Shown here: positions 9,422 through 18,059 of the stretch, in pieces
How the letters are laid out: each line of letters starts with the position of its first letter
Position numbering within the stretch: position 1 is the first letter of the stretch
Origin: Ruegeria arenilitoris
GTDB taxonomy: Bacteria; Pseudomonadota; Alphaproteobacteria; Rhodobacterales; Rhodobacteraceae
Length of the DNA stretch: 64,000 nucleotides
Assembly (NCBI RefSeq): GCF_013035425.1
Contig: NZ_WQHX01000001.1
Location: 620,001-684,000 of the forward strand
Direction: 5' to 3'
Position numbers and translations under genes: made by a program
The notes under the pieces: model-generated
What the model saw: the letters and a program-made list of their open reading frames with translations, nothing else
Told to the model about the DNA's origin: nothing
Database searches by the model: none

Positions 9422-9640
9422 ATGCAACCTTCAATGAAGGTCGGTACCAAGTTCAATGCCTTGTCCGCAGGTGGCTACGATCTTTAAAAGAGCGCCGCCA
9501 AAGCGCTGACTAAGTTCGAGAAGGTACACACCAAAGCCCAGAAAGTTCAGGCTTATTGGGACATGTCTGAAGCGGAAATTGCTGCGCAGGGTCTTCAGCG
9601 TCAAGCCATCCTTCGAATGGTAATACCCAGTGTGATCTGA
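9422..9640 (+). pseudogene. DUF1127-like small protein, interrupted by TAA
   Basis: From ATG 9422 the frame reads 21 residues, meets TAA at 9485-9487, then continues in the same frame for 50 residues to TGA at 9638-9640. The second part, with AYWDMSEAEIAAQGLQRQAI, resembles the YW.LSD.ELA.RGL.R..I signature of DUF1127 proteins, small basic proteins common in Rhodobacterales. One nonsense change therefore separates it from a 72-residue reading frame. The alternatives are a sequencing error, or a re-initiated short protein. The function of intact members is linked in some alphaproteobacteria to RNA and nutrient regulation, which cannot be assumed here. Confidence 0.5.
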
Positions 9641-9796
9641 TCTCGAATGTTCCGCCCACCAGAAGAAGGTGTCGAAATCCCCCAACCTGAAGCTTGCAGT
9701 CTGACGAGTTGATTTCACTTTTTATGTTACCGATTTTTGTCAATTTGGATTTTCGTGTTACATTTTTCTTGTCACGAATCGACTGGGCGAATATTA

Positions 9797-9810
9797 ACCG
9801 ACCCAACGGT
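9797..9810. promoter_or_regulatory. PaaR-like palindrome before the paaJABCDE operon
   Basis: ACCG-ACCCAA-CGGT has perfect ACCG/CGGT arms and lies 41 bp before the paaJ start. Its reverse complement shares 10 of 14 bases with the palindrome at 19319-19332 between paaG and paaZ. A TetR-type regulator is encoded in the same cluster, and TetR-type paa regulators bind ACCG...CGGT palindromes. The sequence match is direct; the binding is inference. Confidence 0.45.
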
Positions 9811-9850
9811 CACCTAATCAAATTACCACGGTTTCGGAGAAGCCCTTTAA

Positions 9851-11053
9851 ATGGAAGCATTTATCTGTGATGCACAACGTACCCCCATCGGGCGGTATGG
9901 CGGAAGTTTAAGCCAGGTGCGCACCGACGATCTGGCCGCCATTCCACTTTCCGCATTGATTGCGCGAAACCCAGAAACCGATTGGGCCAGCGTGGATGAT
10001 GTGATCTACGGCGATGCAAACCAGGCCGGGGAAAGCAATCGCAATGTCGCTCGGATGGCAGCCCTTTTAGCAGGACTGCCTGTCGATGTCCCCGGTACGA
10101 CTGTCAACAGATTGTGCGCCAGCGGCATGGACGCGGTGGGTATGGCGGCGCGGGCACTACGCTCTGGTGACTATGACCTGGTCATCGCCGGGGGCGTTGA
10201 AAGCATGACTCGCGCTCCTTTCGTTATGCCAAAAGCAACTTCACCCTTCACCCGCGACAATGCAGTTTATGACACGACTATCGGTTGGCGGTTTGTGAAC
10301 CCGAAGATGCAGCAGAAGTTTGGTATCGACTCGATGCCTCAAACAGCGGATAACGTTGCGGAAACATATGGCATCAGCCGCGAAGATCAGGATGCCTTTG
10401 CTGAACGCAGCCAGGCCCGTTGGGCCGCGGCGCACCAGACCGGGGTGTTTGAGGAGGAGATCACCCCGGTCACAATCCCTCAGCGCAAGGGTGAACCGAT
10501 TGTATTCGATACCGACGAACATCCTCGTCCAGGTACGAACGCGCAAAAACTTTCTACGTTAAAGGGGATCAACGGACCTGAAAAAACCGTGACAGCCGGG
10601 AATTCCTCGGGTGTCAACGACGGTGCCGCTGCAATATTGCTGGCCAATGAACAGACTGCAACGCGCAATGGGCTAACCCCGATAGCACGCGTCGTCGGCA
10701 TGTCGGTCGCCGGGGTAGAGCCTCGTGTTATGGGGATTGGCCCTGTTCCCGCCACTCGAAAAGTGCTGGCCCGCGCCGGATTGAGCATCAACCAGATGGA
10801 TGTGATAGAATTGAACGAGGCTTTTGCTGCACAAGGTCTGGCCACCCTGAGAGAGCTGGGCATTCCTGACGACGCGGCACATGTGAACCCAAATGGCGGA
10901 GCAATTTCCATCGGCCACCCGCTGGGCATGTCTGGTGCCAGGTTAGTGATGACCGCAGCATTTCAATTGCGTCGCGCCGGAGGCCAATATGCGCTTTGCG
11001 CTATGTGCGTCGGAGTCGGCCAAGGCGCAGCAATAATTCTCGAACGCGTCTAA
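9851..11053 (+). CDS. paaJ: PaaJ/PcaF-type 3-oxoadipyl-CoA thiolase
   Basis: This 400-residue thiolase cleaves 3-oxoadipyl-CoA (and, in PaaJ, 3-oxo-5,6-didehydrosuberyl-CoA) to acetyl-CoA and a shortened CoA ester. The acyl-accepting Cys is in NRLCASGMDAV (about residue 90), the catalytic His in GHPLGMSGAR, and the proton-donating Cys in CAMCVGVGQGAA. It begins the plus-strand paa operon, 15 bp ahead of paaA, with a PaaR-like palindrome 41 bp upstream. It could also serve 3-oxoadipate made by the hydroxyquinol genes at 39642-43378, if a CoA transferase exists elsewhere. Confidence 0.92.
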   Translation: MEAFICDAQRTPIGRYGGSLSQVRTDDLAAIPLSALIARNPETDWASVDDVIYGDANQAGESNRNVARMAALLAGLPVDVPGTTVNRLCASGMDAVGMAARALRSGDYDLVIAGGVESMTRAPFVMPKATSPFTRDNAVYDTTIGWRFVNPKMQQKFGIDSMPQTADNVAETYGISREDQDAFAERSQARWAAAHQTGVFEEEITPVTIPQRKGEPIVFDTDEHPRPGTNAQKLSTLKGINGPEKTVTAGNSSGVNDGAAAILLANEQTATRNGLTPIARVVGMSVAGVEPRVMGIGPVPATRKVLARAGLSINQMDVIELNEAFAAQGLATLRELGIPDDAAHVNPNGGAISIGHPLGMSGARLVMTAAFQLRRAGGQYALCAMCVGVGQGAAIILERV

Positions 11054-11068
11054 GGGAGGAGAGCCCGC

Positions 11069-12061
11069 ATGTACGCTCAGATGATCAAGACGGCTGGAAC
11101 CGGCGTAAAGTCCCGTGAAGAAATGACGGAACAGGAACGTAAGTTTCAGGAAAAGATCGACGCAGATATCAAGATCGAACCCAAGGACTGGATGCCCGAT
11201 GATTACCGTGCGACCCTGATCCGGCAAATTAGTCAGCATGCTCATTCCGAAATCGTTGGACAACTGCCTGAGGGTAACTGGATAACCCGCGCCCCTACGC
11301 TTGAGCGAAAAGCAATTCTGCTGGCCAAGGTACAGGACGAGGCTGGGCACGGTCTCTACCTGTATTGCGCGGCTGAGACACTAGGCGTCAGCCGCGATGA
11401 GTTAACCGAAATGCTGCTGGACGGTCGAATGAAATATTCGTCGATCTTCAACTATCCGACACTCAATTGGGCAGATATCGGAGCAGTCGGGTGGTTAGTA
11501 GATGGCGCAGCGATCATGAACCAGGTACCGCTTCAACGCACGTCCTATGGACCCTATTCGCGCGCCATGATCCGAATTTGTAAGGAAGAAAGCTTTCACC
11601 AGCGACAGGGATATGACGCGATCCGCAAGATGGCAGAAGGTACGCCCCAACAGCGTAAAATGGCGCAGGATGCATTAAACCGCTTCTGGTTCCCGTCTTT
11701 GATGATGTTTGGACCTTCCGACAAAGAGTCGGTGCACTCGGCGCAATCGATGGCTTGGAAAATCAAGATCAATACCAATGACGAACTGCGTCAGAAATTC
11801 GTGGATCAAACAGTGCCACAAGCCGATTACCTCGGACTGACAATTCCTGACCCAAATTTGAAATGGAACGATGAGCGCGGACATTACGATTTCTCGGAAC
11901 CTGACTGGTCCGAGTTCTTTGACGTCATCAAGGGCAACGGCCCATGCAATGTCGATCGGCTTGCAGCACGTAACAAGGCGTGGGACGACGGCAAATGGGT
12001 GCGCGAGGGGCTATTGGCACATGCCGGAAAGAAACGTGCAAGAAATCTGGCTGCGGAGTGA
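11069..12061 (+). CDS. paaA: PaaA, phenylacetyl-CoA epoxidase oxygenase subunit
   Basis: This 330-residue ferritin-like di-iron protein is the catalytic subunit of the PaaABCE epoxidase, which converts phenylacetyl-CoA to the ring-1,2-epoxide. Iron-ligand motifs are visible as [12 protein letters not shown] and [13 protein letters not shown], together with the conserved [12 protein letters not shown] region. It has a clear GGGAGGAG ribosome site before ATG 11069. The next gene is not paaB, as in most clusters, but a small membrane protein. Confidence 0.95.
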   Translation: MYAQMIKTAGTGVKSREEMTEQERKFQEKIDADIKIEPKDWMPDDYRATLIRQISQHAHSEIVGQLPEGNWITRAPTLERKAILLAKVQDEAGHGLYLYCAAETLGVSRDELTEMLLDGRMKYSSIFNYPTLNWADIGAVGWLVDGAAIMNQVPLQRTSYGPYSRAMIRICKEESFHQRQGYDAIRKMAEGTPQQRKMAQDALNRFWFPSLMMFGPSDKESVHSAQSMAWKIKINTNDELRQKFVDQTVPQADYLGLTIPDPNLKWNDERGHYDFSEPDWSEFFDVIKGNGPCNVDRLAARNKAWDDGKWVREGLLAHAGKKRARNLAAE

Positions 12062-12065
12062 CCAT

Positions 12066-12467
12066 ATGAAGCCTCCTTCATCGCTACTTCGCATTTTGCT
12101 GCTGATTAGTGTCGCTTTTTTTCTTTGCATGGGGCTGGCGCATTTCAGCGGCCTCAAATGGCCGGTTCTGTTTGTTTACTTTGATACGCCTTACTACGCC
12201 TATCAGGACAAGATCATCTCATTCACTTTGATCACCTACGCATCCTTGTTCTTTGCGGCATCGCGCCATCTGATCGTAGTGCCCTACGCGCTGATTTCGA
12301 TTTGGGGAACTGTTTTGGGACTTTCCGCCGTAAACCTGTCTTCAGCGCTAAGTACTGTTTTAGAAAACCAAGGCACTCTTCTCTATTGGTTGCAAACAGT
12401 TAGTTTTGCGGCTTTGGCCGCAGTACTCACCCTTCTTTATCTTCGAGAAAAGGAGACAGCAGCATGA
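12066..12467 (+). CDS. Small four-helix membrane protein between paaA and paaB
   Basis: This 133-residue protein is made almost entirely of hydrophobic segments, about four membrane helices: near residues 7-28, 48-66, 70-95 and 105-128. It has no recognised catalytic motif. It starts five bases after the paaA stop, and its TGA overlaps the paaB ATG by four bases, so it is translated with the epoxidase genes. I do not recognise the family. Its placement inside the oxygenase gene set suggests a role in phenylacetate handling, for example uptake or membrane association, but nothing in the sequence proves this. The ATG at 12066 is preferred over upstream in-frame starts inside paaA. Confidence 0.8.
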   Translation: MKPPSSLLRILLLISVAFFLCMGLAHFSGLKWPVLFVYFDTPYYAYQDKIISFTLITYASLFFAASRHLIVVPYALISIWGTVLGLSAVNLSSALSTVLENQGTLLYWLQTVSFAALAAVLTLLYLREKETAA

Positions 12468-12748
12468 AAAACGAATGGCCACTATGGGAAATCTTCATTC
12501 GCGGTCAACATGGGATGAGCCACCGCCACGTCGGTTCGCTGCACGCCCCCGATTCTGAAACGGCGATCAAGAATGCGAGGGATGTTTATACACGGCGAAA
12601 CGAGGGCGTTTCGATTTGGGTAGTGGAGGCGAATAACATTTCGGCGTCATCACCTGGTGACAAAGGGCCGATGTTCGAACCCAGCGAAAGCAAGGTCTAC
12701 CGCCACCCAACTTTCTACGACATTCCAGACGACGTAGGCGCAATGTAA
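12464..12748 (+). CDS. paaB: PaaB, phenylacetyl-CoA epoxidase subunit
   Basis: This 94-residue protein is the small PaaB subunit, which bridges the epoxidase complex. WPLWEIFIRGQHGMSHRHVG at the start and YTRRNEGVSIWVVEA in the middle are typical. Its start overlaps the previous stop (ATGA), and its stop overlaps the paaC start (TAATG), so the three genes are tightly coupled. The length is standard for the family. Confidence 0.94.
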   Translation: MKNEWPLWEIFIRGQHGMSHRHVGSLHAPDSETAIKNARDVYTRRNEGVSIWVVEANNISASSPGDKGPMFEPSESKVYRHPTFYDIPDDVGAM

Positions 12749-13506
12749 TGACCCACGACGAAGCATTGGCACAGTTTCTGCTGCGGATGGGCGACAACAC
12801 CTTGATCCTTGGGCACCGTGTTAGTGAATGGTGCGGCCATGCACCCGTGCTTGAGGAGGACATTGCGCTTGCTAATATTGCGCTGGATTTGATTGGTCAG
12901 ACACAGATGTGGCTTGGGCTTGCGGGCCAGATTCAGGGCGGACAAAGCGCGGATGACTTGGCTTTTCTGCGTGACGCGTGGGATTTTCGCAATGTCCTGC
13001 TGGTCGAAGTTCCTAACGGTGATTTTGGCCGGACCATAATGCGACAATTCCTTTTCGACGCTTGGCATTCAATCGTTTTGGAACAGCTGCAATCGTCTGC
13101 GGATGACCGCGTTGCAGCCATCGCTGCCAAAGCACGCAAGGAGGTTGCATATCATCTCGAACGTTCACGAGACACTGTGGTGGGTCTTGGCGACGGAACA
13201 GAGGAAAGCCATAGCCGTATGCAAGGGGCGCTGGATTATCTTTGGCCATACGTAGGAGAGATGTTTGCTGTCGACGAAGTTGATGCGATAATGACTGATG
13301 CAGGCGTCGCTCCGAACCCATTTGATTTGCGCGCGCAATATGACGCGTTGATCGAAAAGGTTATGACCAAAGCGACGCTCACCATCCCAGAAAACAGATT
13401 TGCGCACAAGGGTGGTCGCGACGGACGGATGCATACAGAGCATCTGGGTCACTTGCTGACACAGATGCAATGGTTGCAACGCGCCTATCCCGGCGCAAGC
13501 TGGTAA
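12748..13506 (+). CDS. paaC: PaaC, phenylacetyl-CoA epoxidase structural subunit
   Basis: This 252-residue ferritin-like protein pairs with PaaA in the epoxidase. The N-terminal region ILGHRVSEWCGHAPVLEEDI and the helix IALDLIGQTQMWLGLAG are characteristic of PaaC. PaaC does not carry the active di-iron centre but is needed for PaaA stability. It starts in the TAATG overlap with paaB and is followed six bases later by paaD. Confidence 0.94.
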   Translation: MTHDEALAQFLLRMGDNTLILGHRVSEWCGHAPVLEEDIALANIALDLIGQTQMWLGLAGQIQGGQSADDLAFLRDAWDFRNVLLVEVPNGDFGRTIMRQFLFDAWHSIVLEQLQSSADDRVAAIAAKARKEVAYHLERSRDTVVGLGDGTEESHSRMQGALDYLWPYVGEMFAVDEVDAIMTDAGVAPNPFDLRAQYDALIEKVMTKATLTIPENRFAHKGGRDGRMHTEHLGHLLTQMQWLQRAYPGASW

Positions 13507-13511
13507 GACCA

Positions 13512-13970
13512 ATGCGCGTCTCAACCGATCAGGTTTGGGAATGGTTGGAAGCTGTTCCAGATCCCGAAATCCCAGTGATCTCAGTTGTGGATTTGGGCAT
13601 TGTACGGGACGTGCGGTGGGATGCAGAAACGTTAAAAGTCATCGTGACACCGACCTATTCCGGATGTCCCGCGACCTCGGTTATCAATATGGATATTGAA
13701 ACCGCGCTGCGAGACCACGGCGTTGAGCATCTGAAAATAGAGACCAGCATTTCGCCGCCATGGACGACAGAGTGGTTGAGCGAACAAGGCCGGGCAAAGC
13801 TGGAAAAGTATGGCATCGCCCCGCCGCAACCTGCGGGCGGGCCACAGCGGTGCCCACATTGCGGCAGCAAGGCCGTTCAAAAGGTAAGTCAGTTTGGGTC
13901 AACACCCTGCAAGGCCCATTGGCGTTGTACTGAGTGCATGGAACCTTTTGATTATTTCAAGTGCATCTGA
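13512..13970 (+). CDS. paaD: PaaD, maturation factor with DUF59 and zinc ribbon
   Basis: This 152-residue protein has an N-terminal MIP18/DUF59 domain (about residues 5-90, with PDPEIPVISVVDLG and the SGCPAT motif). A C-terminal cysteine ribbon follows (CPHCGS, then CTECMEPFDYFKCI). PaaD helps to mature the iron centres of the phenylacetyl-CoA epoxidase. ATG 13512 fits the family N-terminus; an earlier in-frame start at 13470 would lie inside paaC. It is in operon with paaC and paaE. Confidence 0.93.
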   Translation: MRVSTDQVWEWLEAVPDPEIPVISVVDLGIVRDVRWDAETLKVIVTPTYSGCPATSVINMDIETALRDHGVEHLKIETSISPPWTTEWLSEQGRAKLEKYGIAPPQPAGGPQRCPHCGSKAVQKVSQFGSTPCKAHWRCTECMEPFDYFKCI

Positions 13971-13983
13971 GGAGGAGCACGGC

Positions 13984-15057
13984 ATGGCTCGCTTTCACGA
14001 TCTGAAAGTCACTGACATCTACAATACCATCCGCGATGCGGTTGTCGTGACTTTGGAACCTGTGAACGAAGATGCAGAAATGTTCGACTTTGCTGCCGGA
14101 CAGTATCTGACTTTCCGACAGGAATTTGACGGAGAAGAGCTGCGGCGGTCCTATTCAATTTGTGCGGGCAAAGATGATGGCGTGTTGCAGGTAGGGATCA
14201 AGCGTGTGGACGGCGGCGCTTTTTCAAGTTGGGCAAACTCAGGCTTGAAAGTTGGTGACATTGTGCAGGCAATGGCGCCCATGGGCAGCTTTCACACGCC
14301 CTTGGATCCGGCCTCTGAACGGCATTACCTAGGCTTTGCGGGTGGGTCTGGCATAACCCCGGTTCTATCGATCTTACGCACAACTCTAGCCCGTGAGCCA
14401 AAATCACGTTTCACACTCATCTACGCAAACAAAGGCGTGAATACGATCATGTTCCGCGAGGAGCTAGAGGATCTCAAGAACCTCTACATCGGTCGAATGA
14501 ACGTAATCCATGTTCTGGAAACCGATACGCAGGAAATTGACCTTTTTACTGGTTTGGTGACGCGGGAAAAATGTGCTCAGTTGTTTGAGCACTGGATAGA
14601 CGTCGACAACGTCGACACAGCCTTTATCTGCGGGCCCGAGCCAATGATGCTGGGTATCGCGGCCGCCTTGCGCGATCATGGATTGGATGAAAGCCAAATC
14701 AAGTTCGAGCTTTTTGCCAGCGCCCAACCGGGACGCGTCAAGCGCAAGTTAGACGCAGCGAATAATCGAACTCAGGCCAATCAGACACAGGCGTCAATCA
14801 CTCTGGATGGATCGACTCAAACAATATCGTTGCTCAAGGATCAATCCATTCTGGATGGAGCCTTAGAAAACGCCATGGATGCACCTTTTGCTTGCAAGGC
14901 AGGTGTCTGTTCCACATGTCGATGCAAGGTGATCGAAGGCGAGGTCGAGATGATGTCGAACCACGCGCTTGAGGATTACGAGGTCGAGAAAGGCTATGTT
15001 CTGAGCTGTCAGGCCTATCCCCTGACTGACCGTGTCGTCGTCGACTACGACCAATAG
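13984..15057 (+). CDS. paaE: PaaE, phenylacetyl-CoA epoxidase reductase
   Basis: This 357-residue flavin/iron-sulfur reductase passes electrons from NAD(P)H to PaaA. It has, in order, an FAD-binding barrel (RRSYSICAG near residue 60), an NAD(P)-binding domain (GGSGITPVLSIL and FICGPEPMM), and a C-terminal plant-type 2Fe-2S domain with CKAGVCSTCRCKV and a distal Cys. A GAGGAGCACGGC ribosome region precedes the ATG at 13984. It is followed 13 bp later by an additional ferritin-like gene. Confidence 0.94.
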   Translation: MARFHDLKVTDIYNTIRDAVVVTLEPVNEDAEMFDFAAGQYLTFRQEFDGEELRRSYSICAGKDDGVLQVGIKRVDGGAFSSWANSGLKVGDIVQAMAPMGSFHTPLDPASERHYLGFAGGSGITPVLSILRTTLAREPKSRFTLIYANKGVNTIMFREELEDLKNLYIGRMNVIHVLETDTQEIDLFTGLVTREKCAQLFEHWIDVDNVDTAFICGPEPMMLGIAAALRDHGLDESQIKFELFASAQPGRVKRKLDAANNRTQANQTQASITLDGSTQTISLLKDQSILDGALENAMDAPFACKAGVCSTCRCKVIEGEVEMMSNHALEDYEVEKGYVLSCQAYPLTDRVVVDYDQ

Positions 15058-15070
15058 AGGGAAAAAGCCA

Positions 15071-15829
15071 ATGTCAGACGCCATGTCCATCGACAGCTAT
15101 CTCGCCGCAGGTGGCGTTTTGACGAACCCCACCAATGTCCCACCCAGATATCGCGCTGAGTTGATGAAACTGATGGCCACATTTGTTGACAGTGAACTGG
15201 CCGGTGCGGCGGGTTTTGCGGACGCAATCAATCTTGGCCCGGGGATCAAGGAACGGATCGCCGCCGCGCGTATCGTTCTGGAAAAAACGGACAGCGCCGA
15301 GCGCGTCCTGAGGATAATGGGGGAATTCGGAGTAGATACCGACAGATACGCCACGCATCACCCTTGGACGGCACGTTTGGCCCGCGGTGCTGATATTGGC
15401 GCCGTGCGCAGCGAACACGATATGCGCTTGGCTGTATTCAACTACCCGATTCAAGGTTGGACTGACGCTGTCGTAATGAACCTATTGATGAGTAACGCGG
15501 TGGTCGAACAACTGGCCGAGTTCTCATCAATCTCTTATCAACCGTTGGCCGAGGCATTCCGCGAGATTGCACCTATTGAAGAGCACCACGGTGAACTTGC
15601 TTTGGAAGGTGCCATCAAGTTGGTTGCACAAGGGGAAACCGAGACAATGCAAAACTCGGTAGACTATTGGTGGCCGCACGTGGCGGCCAGCTTTGGTTCG
15701 GGGAACGTAGAAAAAACCGAAAACCTGAGAAAAATGGGCCTTCGCCATAAATCTGGCCCCGAACTTAAACGTAGTTGGACAAAAAAGGCGTCAGACCTTC
15801 TGGATCAACTGGGCCTGACGAAACCGTAA
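15071..15829 (+). CDS. Additional PaaA/PaaC-family ferritin-like protein
   Basis: This 252-residue protein resembles the PaaA/PaaC ferritin-like superfamily but is neither of the two standard subunits, which are already present. Visible features are DSELAGAAGFADAI, a VFNYPIQGWTDAVVMNLLM helix, and IEEHHGELALEGAI, an E-E-H-H cluster that could bind metal. It starts 13 bp after paaE with its own purine-rich site and ends the operon. It may be an accessory epoxidase subunit or an oxygenase acting on a related acyl-CoA. Its exact role is unknown to me. Confidence 0.82.
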   Translation: MSDAMSIDSYLAAGGVLTNPTNVPPRYRAELMKLMATFVDSELAGAAGFADAINLGPGIKERIAAARIVLEKTDSAERVLRIMGEFGVDTDRYATHHPWTARLARGADIGAVRSEHDMRLAVFNYPIQGWTDAVVMNLLMSNAVVEQLAEFSSISYQPLAEAFREIAPIEEHHGELALEGAIKLVAQGETETMQNSVDYWWPHVAASFGSGNVEKTENLRKMGLRHKSGPELKRSWTKKASDLLDQLGLTKP

Positions 15830-15833
15830 AGAG

Positions 15834-16049
15834 TTAACTGAGGCGCTTTCGGCTAATTAGGCCGTATTTCAAGGCAAACGACCTTAGCGATTTTCGCCGG
15901 GATTTTAACGATTTCAAACCCAACTTGGCCGAAGAACCGCCTTGGCGATTGAATTCAAAAACATCGATTATTTTTTCAGCGCAGCCACATGCCTCGCCCA
16001 GTCCGACTTTGGCAAAGTAGAACTTTTCAAATCGTTCGGGGTCATTCAT
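15834..16049 (-). CDS. Small protein of unknown function after the paa operon
   Basis: A 71-codon frame begins with ATG at 16049, directly behind a strong AGGAGG site eight bases upstream. It ends four bases from the stop of the convergent paa operon. The product starts MNDPERFEKFYFAKVGLGEA and has a basic serine/leucine-rich C-terminal half with three short KSLKS-like steps. I recognise no family. The ribosome site argues for a real gene, but the size leaves doubt. Confidence 0.5.
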   Translation of the reverse strand: MNDPERFEKFYFAKVGLGEACGCAEKIIDVFEFNRQGGSSAKLGLKSLKSRRKSLRSFALKYGLISRKRLS

Positions 16050-16118
16050 TGCGGTCCTCCTGAGTTCAATTAGCACTTAATTGCTTGGGGGCCCAATCAA
16101 ACGCTTGCGAGCCAAGAT

Positions 16119-16715
16119 TTAGAGTCCGCGCACACCCTCTAGCGCCAGATCGCAAACCAACTGGGCATATTCCGTCCGCGCTTCGGCGTCCGCGTTGGTA
16201 TTCCACATATAAAACCAGTTCAGCATCCCAAATATCGACATCGTAGTAGCCCGCAATTTGGCCGGGTTGCCCCGGAAAACATCAGGAGCAATGTCGCCAA
16301 TGATGTCGCTCAGAAACTGCACCAACTCCCGCTGGTAACTTTTTAGAAGCTTTTGTTGATCTGGAGGCAACGCAGACATGCCGCTGGTTTGAACCCGGTG
16401 TTCGTCATCCACACCTTGATACGCCAGTAGGATTTCCCGCACTGCCTTGCGCAGCGTGTCGGACGCGGACAGGCCCCGCATATCCAATCCTAAAATTCCA
16501 TCGCGCAACTGCCGCAGATAGGTGTCCAGCATATCGAACAAGATTGCGTCTTTGCTTTCGTAATAATGGTAGATATTGGCTTTTGATATTCCGCATTCGG
16601 CGGCAAGTTGCGTCATCGAGGCCCGATCGAACCCTTCGCGCGCGAAAACATGCGCCGCAGATTTAAGAATACGGGTGCGTTTGTGGTCGTGGTCTTTGGC
16701 GATCGTGCGGGCCAA
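16119..16715 (-). CDS. TetR-type regulator of the paa cluster (PaaR-like)
   Basis: This 198-residue protein has an N-terminal TetR helix-turn-helix (about residues 12-58, with ILKSAAHVFAREGFDRASM and CGISKANIYHYYESKDAI) and an all-helical effector domain. It starts with TTG at 16715 behind GGAG. It is the last gene of the minus-strand operon paaG-paaI-paaK-tetR, 21 bp after paaK. TetR regulators in this position sense phenylacetyl-CoA and repress paa promoters. The palindromes at 9797 and 19319 are candidate targets. The ligand is inferred from context. Confidence 0.85.
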   Translation of the reverse strand: MARTIAKDHDHKRTRILKSAAHVFAREGFDRASMTQLAAECGISKANIYHYYESKDAILFDMLDTYLRQLRDGILGLDMRGLSASDTLRKAVREILLAYQGVDDEHRVQTSGMSALPPDQQKLLKSYQRELVQFLSDIIGDIAPDVFRGNPAKLRATTMSIFGMLNWFYMWNTNADAEARTEYAQLVCDLALEGVRGL

Positions 16716-16736
16716 TCTGTTATCTCCAGAAAAAGG

Positions 16737-18053
16737 TCAGTTGTTCCGGTTGTCGATGACACGTCGGGCCTTGCCCTGGCTTCGCTCAACAGTGCCTGGT
16801 TCCCCGACATGGATTTCAGTCGAAAGTCCAACGACGTCTTTTATTCGGCGTTCCAGCTTTTGGGATGCCTCTTTCCGGCTAGCCTCATCAGAAACAGAAA
16901 GCATGGCTTCGACGTGAACGCGCATCGCGTCCATGTGCCCGGCGCGAAAAAGTTCGATTTGGTAATAAGGCGCAAGACCGACTGTTGCCAACACCTGCTC
17001 TTCGATCTGACTGGGGAACACATTTACGCCACGCAGGATGATCATATCATCCGAACGCCCTGTGATTTTTTCCATACGTCTCATTGAGCGTGCCGTCCCC
17101 GGAAGCAGCCGTGTCAGATCGCGCGTACGATAGCGGACCATGGGCAGCCCTTCTTTCGTAAGCGTCGTAAAGACAAGCTCTCCCATTTCACCATCCGGCA
17201 ATACCTCTCCAGTCTCTGGATCGATGATCTCTGGGTAGAAGTGATCCTCCCAAATCACCGGCCCGTCCTTAGTTTCAACGCACTCATTGGCAACGCCCGG
17301 CCCCATGATCTCGGACAGTCCATATATGTCGACCGCATGCATATCGAAGGCTTGCTCGACTTCGGCTCGCATCGAATCCGTCCACGGCTCTGCCCCAAAT
17401 ACTCCCACGGCCAGCGAGCTTTGCCGAGGATCCAAACCGACCTTATGGAATTGCTCAAGAATGTTGAGCATATAAGACGGCGTCACCATTATCCCGTCTG
17501 GCTTAAAGTCGTTTATCAGGTCGACTTGTTTGGCGGTTTGGCCCCCGCTCATTGGGATGACTGTGGCGCCCAGGCGTTCAATTCCATAATGCGCGCCCAA
17601 CCCGCCGGTAAACAGACCATAACCATAGGCGCAGTGGATGATGTTCCCCTGTCGCAACCCGCTGGCACGCAAGGACCGGGCGACCAAATCGGCCCAAGTA
17701 TCGATATCGCCTTGCGTGTAACCAACGACAGTCGGCTTGCCGGTCGTTCCCGACGACGCGTGGATGCGTATGATTTGTTCGCGCGGCACGGCAAAAAGAC
17801 CGAAAGGGTAATTGTCGCGCAAGTCACTTTTGTACGTAAACGGGAATCGGCCAAGATCTCCGAGCGTCTTCAGATCGCCCGGATGAACCCCTGCATCTTC
17901 AAACCTTTTGCGATACATGGGAACATTTTCATACGCGTGTCTAAGTGACCATTTCAGGCGATCCAACTGCAACCCGCGGATTTCATCAATTGATGCGATT
18001 TCGATTGGTTCAAGGTCCGCCTTGTTCGGTGTCAAATCTTTCATCCAATCCAC
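16737..18053 (-). CDS. paaK: PaaK, phenylacetate-CoA ligase
   Basis: This 438-residue adenylate-forming enzyme activates phenylacetate to phenylacetyl-CoA with ATP, the entry step of the pathway. The P-loop-like motif is SSGTTGKPTVVGYT (about residues 93-106). AYGYGLFTGGLGAHYG, the YGLSEIMGPG adenine-binding segment and the ITGRSDDMIILRGVNVFP hinge follow in the expected order. It lies between paaI and the TetR gene in one operon. A second in-frame ATG is three codons further in; the longer start is kept. Confidence 0.94.
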   Translation of the reverse strand: MDWMKDLTPNKADLEPIEIASIDEIRGLQLDRLKWSLRHAYENVPMYRKRFEDAGVHPGDLKTLGDLGRFPFTYKSDLRDNYPFGLFAVPREQIIRIHASSGTTGKPTVVGYTQGDIDTWADLVARSLRASGLRQGNIIHCAYGYGLFTGGLGAHYGIERLGATVIPMSGGQTAKQVDLINDFKPDGIMVTPSYMLNILEQFHKVGLDPRQSSLAVGVFGAEPWTDSMRAEVEQAFDMHAVDIYGLSEIMGPGVANECVETKDGPVIWEDHFYPEIIDPETGEVLPDGEMGELVFTTLTKEGLPMVRYRTRDLTRLLPGTARSMRRMEKITGRSDDMIILRGVNVFPSQIEEQVLATVGLAPYYQIELFRAGHMDAMRVHVEAMLSVSDEASRKEASQKLERRIKDVVGLSTEIHVGEPGTVERSQGKARRVIDNRNN

Positions 18054-18059
18054 CTCATC

